Part shown: positions 61,159 to 64,000 of the stretch, in pieces | Layout: the number at the start of each line of letters is the position of its first letter | How positions within the stretch are numbered: the stretch's first letter is position 1 | NCBI RefSeq assembly: GCF_009932555.1 | Contig: NZ_BLJO01000001.1 | Location: 186,400-250,399, forward strand | DNA from: Steroidobacter agaridevorans | Lineage (GTDB): Bacteria; Pseudomonadota; Gammaproteobacteria; Steroidobacterales; Steroidobacteraceae | Reading direction: 5' to 3' | DNA length: 64,000 nt | Position numbers and translations under genes: made by a program | The notes under the pieces: generated by a model | What the model was told of the DNA's origin: nothing | The model's database searches: none | What the model saw: only the letters and a program-made list of their open reading frames with translations

Positions 61159-61728
61159 TCAGGCTGCGACCGCGCGACGCGCTTTCAACAAGCGATCCTG
61201 GCACAGCTCCTGAGCACCGCTCATGTCGCGCTCCACGGTCTTGGTGCTGATGCCGAGCTGACGCGCAATGGCCCGATAGCTCATTTCCTCGTCCACATGC
61301 AGCGAGAACACTTGACGGTATCGCGGCGGCAACGATGAGAGCGCACTGGAGATCACTTCCAACGCGATACAGCGGTCGACGAGCTCCTCGGGCTGCTGCT
61401 CGTCGCCGACCAGATCCAGCGAGTCGTGCGGCAAATGCATTCCATGGCATCGGGTCCTGCGACGGCGCAGTTCATCGCGTGCGAGATTGGTGGCGATCTT
61501 GAAAAGAAATGCGCGCACTTCGCGCTCGCCACGCCACAGATCGCGAACACGCATCAGGCGCACGCATGTTTCCTGCACGACGTCCTCCGCGTCTTCGGCG
61601 CAGTTGAGGATGCGATTCACATATTTGAGGAGCGCCGCACGATGCATGTCGACCAGCTGCACCAGCCGCTGCGACTGGGTTCGCCCCTCGACCGCCCCGT
61701 CCACCGGTTCGAAGAATGAGTTGTTCAC
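61159..61728 (-). CDS. ECF sigma factor
   Basis: 189 residues. Region 2: HRAALLKYVNRILNCAEDAEDVVQETCVRLMRV (in part), with FLFKIATNLARDELRRRR; region 4: SSLPPRYRQVFSLHVDEEMSYRAIARQLGISTKTVERDM (in part). It resembles FecI-like sigma factors, but no FecR or receptor gene adjoins it. It ends 42 bases before scoA and is divergent from the LysR gene. Confidence 0.9.
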   Translation of the reverse strand: MNNSFFEPVDGAVEGRTQSQRLVQLVDMHRAALLKYVNRILNCAEDAEDVVQETCVRLMRVRDLWRGEREVRAFLFKIATNLARDELRRRRTRCHGMHLPHDSLDLVGDEQQPEELVDRCIALEVISSALSSLPPRYRQVFSLHVDEEMSYRAIARQLGISTKTVERDMSGAQELCQDRLLKARRAVAA

Positions 61729-61848
61729 TTGGCTGTCCCCCGTGCGGCCGCCTGCGCGCCGTGCTCATTTTGTTGTTCTAGTTTATGATGCAATTGACCT
61801 CTGATTATTCGCGTTCCACGAATACAGCCTTGGCGCCGGAGACGGGCA

Positions 61849-62862
61849 ATGGATAAGTTCGAATGTATTCAGGCGTTCGTGCGCGTCGCCGAAACCCACA
61901 GTTTCGTGGAGGCCGCGCGCCAGTTGAATGTGACGCCCTCGGTTATCACCAGCCGCGTGAAGAAGCTGGAGTCCTATATCCAGTCGCCGTTGTTTCATCG
62001 CTCGACCCGGGCGGTCACGCTCTCCGAAGCCGGCGCGAATTTCTTCGAGGAATGCGCCGACCTGGTCTCGCACGTCGATTCCGCGCTGGAACGAATGCGC
62101 GTCATGAAGACGACGCCGACCGGCGTGTTACGGCTTCAAGTGCTGCCGGGTTTCGCGCTCGGGCACCTGGGCTCGGCGCTCAAGGACTTCAGCAGCAAAT
62201 ATCCGCAGATCGAGCTCGACATCACGGTGAGCGACGTGCCGGTCAATCCGGTCGACAAGGGCTACGACGTCGCCCTGCAGGTCTTCAAACCCGCCGCCGA
62301 GACGCTGATCGAACGCTCGTTGTTTCCCGTGCAGCGCGTGTTCTGTGCATCGCCTGTTTATTTGCAGCGAGCGGGCGTGCCGCTGACTCCGCCCGATCTG
62401 CTGCGCTTTCGGCTCGGCTTGTATTCGGCCTACCCGACGCGGGATCGCTGGACGTTCAAGGGTCCGGAGGAAGTTTCATTGGTCCTGCCCGCCGCGATTC
62501 GGACCAACTCCGTGCACATGCTCAGAGACTTCGCACTCAGCGGCGGCGGCATCACTTGCCTGCCGACGCTCGTGTGCGGCGAAGATCTCCTGCGAGGCAA
62601 CCTCGTGCGAGTGCTCGACGAATATCACATCCCGCCGCTCGACCTGCTTGCCATCTATCCGGCCACCCACCGGCGCGCGCTCAAGGTTCGCCTGTTCGTC
62701 GAGTTCATCACCGAACGTTTCTCGGGCGAACCCGTGTGGGACAAGGCGCTGCGCGATCAGGCCCGCGCAGCGGCCCAAGCGACGGGCAGGACTTCAAAGC
62801 GTGCCGGTGCCGGCGAACGCAATAAAGCGGCCCGCCGTGATCACGCCGACCCACAAAAGTAA
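61849..62862 (+). CDS. LysR-family transcriptional regulator
   Basis: 337 residues. HTH at the N-terminus (KFECIQAFVRVAETHSFVEAARQLNVTPSVITSRVKKLE in pieces) and effector domain (GVLRLQVLPGFALGHLGSAL, DVPVNPVDKGYDVALQVF). It carries an extra basic tail of about 30 residues after residue 300 (TGRTSKRAGAGERNKAARRD) that overlaps the converging membrane-protein gene by 69 bases. Targets unknown. Confidence 0.92.
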   Translation: MDKFECIQAFVRVAETHSFVEAARQLNVTPSVITSRVKKLESYIQSPLFHRSTRAVTLSEAGANFFEECADLVSHVDSALERMRVMKTTPTGVLRLQVLPGFALGHLGSALKDFSSKYPQIELDITVSDVPVNPVDKGYDVALQVFKPAAETLIERSLFPVQRVFCASPVYLQRAGVPLTPPDLLRFRLGLYSAYPTRDRWTFKGPEEVSLVLPAAIRTNSVHMLRDFALSGGGITCLPTLVCGEDLLRGNLVRVLDEYHIPPLDLLAIYPATHRRALKVRLFVEFITERFSGEPVWDKALRDQARAAAQATGRTSKRAGAGERNKAARRDHADPQK

Positions 62863-63288
62863 CGACGCCATCGATATCTTCTTCGCCAGCGGCGAGGCAT
62901 CCTCGCCCGCCCCCCAGTCCTCCACCTTCGGCAGCACGCTGATCCAGAACCAGATCGCATTCAAACCGGCGAGGATGATCAGCAGCATCTTGAAGCGGAA
63001 CGCCGGCACGACCCAGTAAGACATGGGATCGGACGCAACGAAGCCGATGCCGGTGATCACATTCAACGCAAAGCCGCCGAACGCCAGCGGCAGCAGCCGA
63101 TGCAGCGGACCGATGGGCAGCCCTTTCGCGAGCCCCAGCACGCGCAGGTCGATCAACGCGATCGAACCGAACAGCAGCGCCATCCCGACGAAGTGCAAGC
63201 CTTCAAAAGTCGGAAACAGCCAAGGCACGTCGCGCATGACCTGCCCATACCACGACCCTTCCAACCAACGCAGCAAGTCGACAATCAT
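62794..63288 (-). CDS. Four-helix membrane protein, DUF6644-like (copy 1)
   Basis: 164 residues with four hydrophobic helices (FEGLHFVGMALLFGSIALIDLRVLG, in part; LLPLAFGGFALNVITGIGFV; FKMLLIILAGLNAIWFWI; LLLWVGVITAGRFIAF). The first His-containing helix and the LIDLRVLGLA segment recur in the next gene, so the two are paralogues. I assign the DUF6644 family tentatively. Function unknown; conserved helix histidines could bind haem or metal. It is 12 bases downstream of its paralogue. Confidence 0.75.
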   Translation of the reverse strand: MIVDLLRWLEGSWYGQVMRDVPWLFPTFEGLHFVGMALLFGSIALIDLRVLGLAKGLPIGPLHRLLPLAFGGFALNVITGIGFVASDPMSYWVVPAFRFKMLLIILAGLNAIWFWISVLPKVEDWGAGEDASPLAKKISMASLLLWVGVITAGRFIAFAGTGTL

Positions 63289-63300
63289 GAGGCTGGCCTC

Positions 63301-63780
63301 TTATTCGTATGCCATATAGCGACCGAAGCCGATCGCCGAGATCCACATCAAAATCGACACGGCCGCGAAAGCCTTGGCTTTCATCGGGGCCGCGCCCTGC
63401 TCAGCGTCCAGCCTCGGCGCGTCCTTCAAGACTGAGTTCTTGATGATTACGGCGATCACGATGCCGATGACGATGCTCGCGAACTTGAAGCGGAACGCGG
63501 TGCTGTTGAAGAACTTGACGCCATCGGCGACGAACAGCGCCACCCCCGAGCTCAGATTGACCGCGAACGCGCCCCAGATCAGCGCCATCAGCCGGTTGAA
63601 CGGCATGAACGGCAACATGCGAGGCACGCCGAGCACGCGCAGGTCGATGATGATCAGCAACCCCACGAGGAGCGCGAGGCCGATGGAATGCAAGGTCAGC
63701 AGAATGGGATAGCCCCACACCGACACCAGCACCCATTGCGAGAACTCGGAGTTCTGTAATGTTTCGAGAAAGCTGATCAT
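63301..63780 (-). CDS. Four-helix membrane protein, DUF6644-like (copy 2)
   Basis: 159 residues, same plan as the downstream copy: PILLTLHSIGLALLVGLLII followed by DLRVLGVPRMLPFMPFNRL, then NLSSGVALFVADGVKFF, FASIVIGIVIAVIIKN and a last helix ending IGFGRYMAYE. Sequence identity to copy 1 is clear around the first two helices and near the end. The pair forms an operon that converges on the LysR gene. Confidence 0.75.
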   Translation of the reverse strand: MISFLETLQNSEFSQWVLVSVWGYPILLTLHSIGLALLVGLLIIIDLRVLGVPRMLPFMPFNRLMALIWGAFAVNLSSGVALFVADGVKFFNSTAFRFKFASIVIGIVIAVIIKNSVLKDAPRLDAEQGAAPMKAKAFAAVSILMWISAIGFGRYMAYE

Positions 63781-63880
63781 TGCGCTCCTGACGCAGCGGC
63801 GGCTGTTGGCTGCGATACGCTGGTATCAACGGGGCTCGGTGGTTACTGCGGACAAAAAATAATCTGTTTGGCTCCTTTGC

Positions 63881-64000
63881 AAGGGTGCGTTTGTGATGCC
63901 TGTGGGTAGGCGTCGCGCTAAAGAGTGGCGTTTGATGCGGCGGTGGCTCGGCGTCGCGCCGAAGAGGGCGTTTGATGCGGCGGTGGCTCGGCGTCGCGCC
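63881..64000. repeat. Tandem repeat of about 40 bp at window end
   Basis: Three successive units: a diverged copy at 63881-63919, then 63920-63960 and 63961-64000, which are nearly identical (both contain GCGTTTGATGCGGCGGTGGC followed by TCGGCGTCGCGCC). The array continues past the window edge. A 40-base period does not keep one reading frame, so it is probably non-coding. The bases between 63781 and 63880 show nothing recognisable. Confidence 0.8.

Overview
The window is GC-rich, densely packed bacterial DNA. It looks like a Gammaproteobacterium of the Steroidobacter/Xanthomonadales kind. The grounds are two large TonB-dependent receptors, several ECF sigma factors, TraB/GumN, a uronate (pectin) utilisation locus and an ECF-sigma/Hanks-kinase pair. 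This placement is inference from gene content; no rRNA or other phylogenetic marker is present, and I saw no tRNA or CRISPR.

Layout. (1) 1-3.7 kb: the 5' part of a LamG-domain secreted protein and a large LysM-domain helical protein, both on the minus strand. (2) 3.9-7.4 kb: an ECF sigma factor followed by a Ser/Thr kinase with TPR repeats. (3) 7.5-21.6 kb: one tightly overlapping plus-strand operon for a Ysc-like type III secretion system. The order is transposase-like gene, sctD, YscE-like, sctF, YscG-like, sctI, J, K, L, N, O, P, Q, R, S, T, U, V. It has the export apparatus, ATPase complex, C-ring, needle and rod, but no secretin, gatekeeper or recognised translocator. Its first gene is an IS1595-type transposase relative that appears to lack the first catalytic Asp and shares an ATGA overlap with sctD. 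(4) 21.6-26.4 kb: an eroded Ig-like lipoprotein, a subtilisin-like lipoprotein protease and a secreted endonuclease I. (5) 26.7-38.8 kb: a TonB receptor; an operon of a DUF1592-type haem protein, a Tat-exported DUF1552 protein, an uncharacterised exported protein and a frameshifted VOC protein; a cytochrome c' plus HiPIP pair; two TetR-type regulators; and a carboxylesterase. A shared 16-bp box, consensus TGGTGTGATCGTCAAT, lies in the upstream regions of all four minus-strand units, suggesting one regulon. (6) 39.0-49.3 kb: uronate catabolism (kduD, kduI, GH105, MFS transporter, TonB receptor, FadR-type regulator, DUF4861, DUF2264) with candidate operators at the two regulated promoters. (7) 49.3-64 kb: a ChrR-type sigma/anti-sigma pair, TraB/GumN, an NmrA-like/LysR divergent pair, DUF2087, a dihaem cytochrome c, a P-type cation ATPase, a mannose-1-phosphate guanylyltransferase-like enzyme, a possible Imm11/DUF1629 protein, 3-oxoacid CoA-transferase A/B, an ECF sigma factor, a LysR regulator and a paralogous pair of small membrane proteins. 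The window ends inside a tandem array of about 40-bp units.

Together: region 3 builds an export machine, possibly under control of the sigma/kinase pair, with the LysM protein as a candidate substrate. Region 5 looks like a co-regulated uptake and periplasmic redox module for an unknown substrate. Region 6 imports unsaturated (oligo)uronides and converts them towards 2-keto-3-deoxygluconate. Functions are assigned from recognised motifs and family resemblance by eye; no database search was run.
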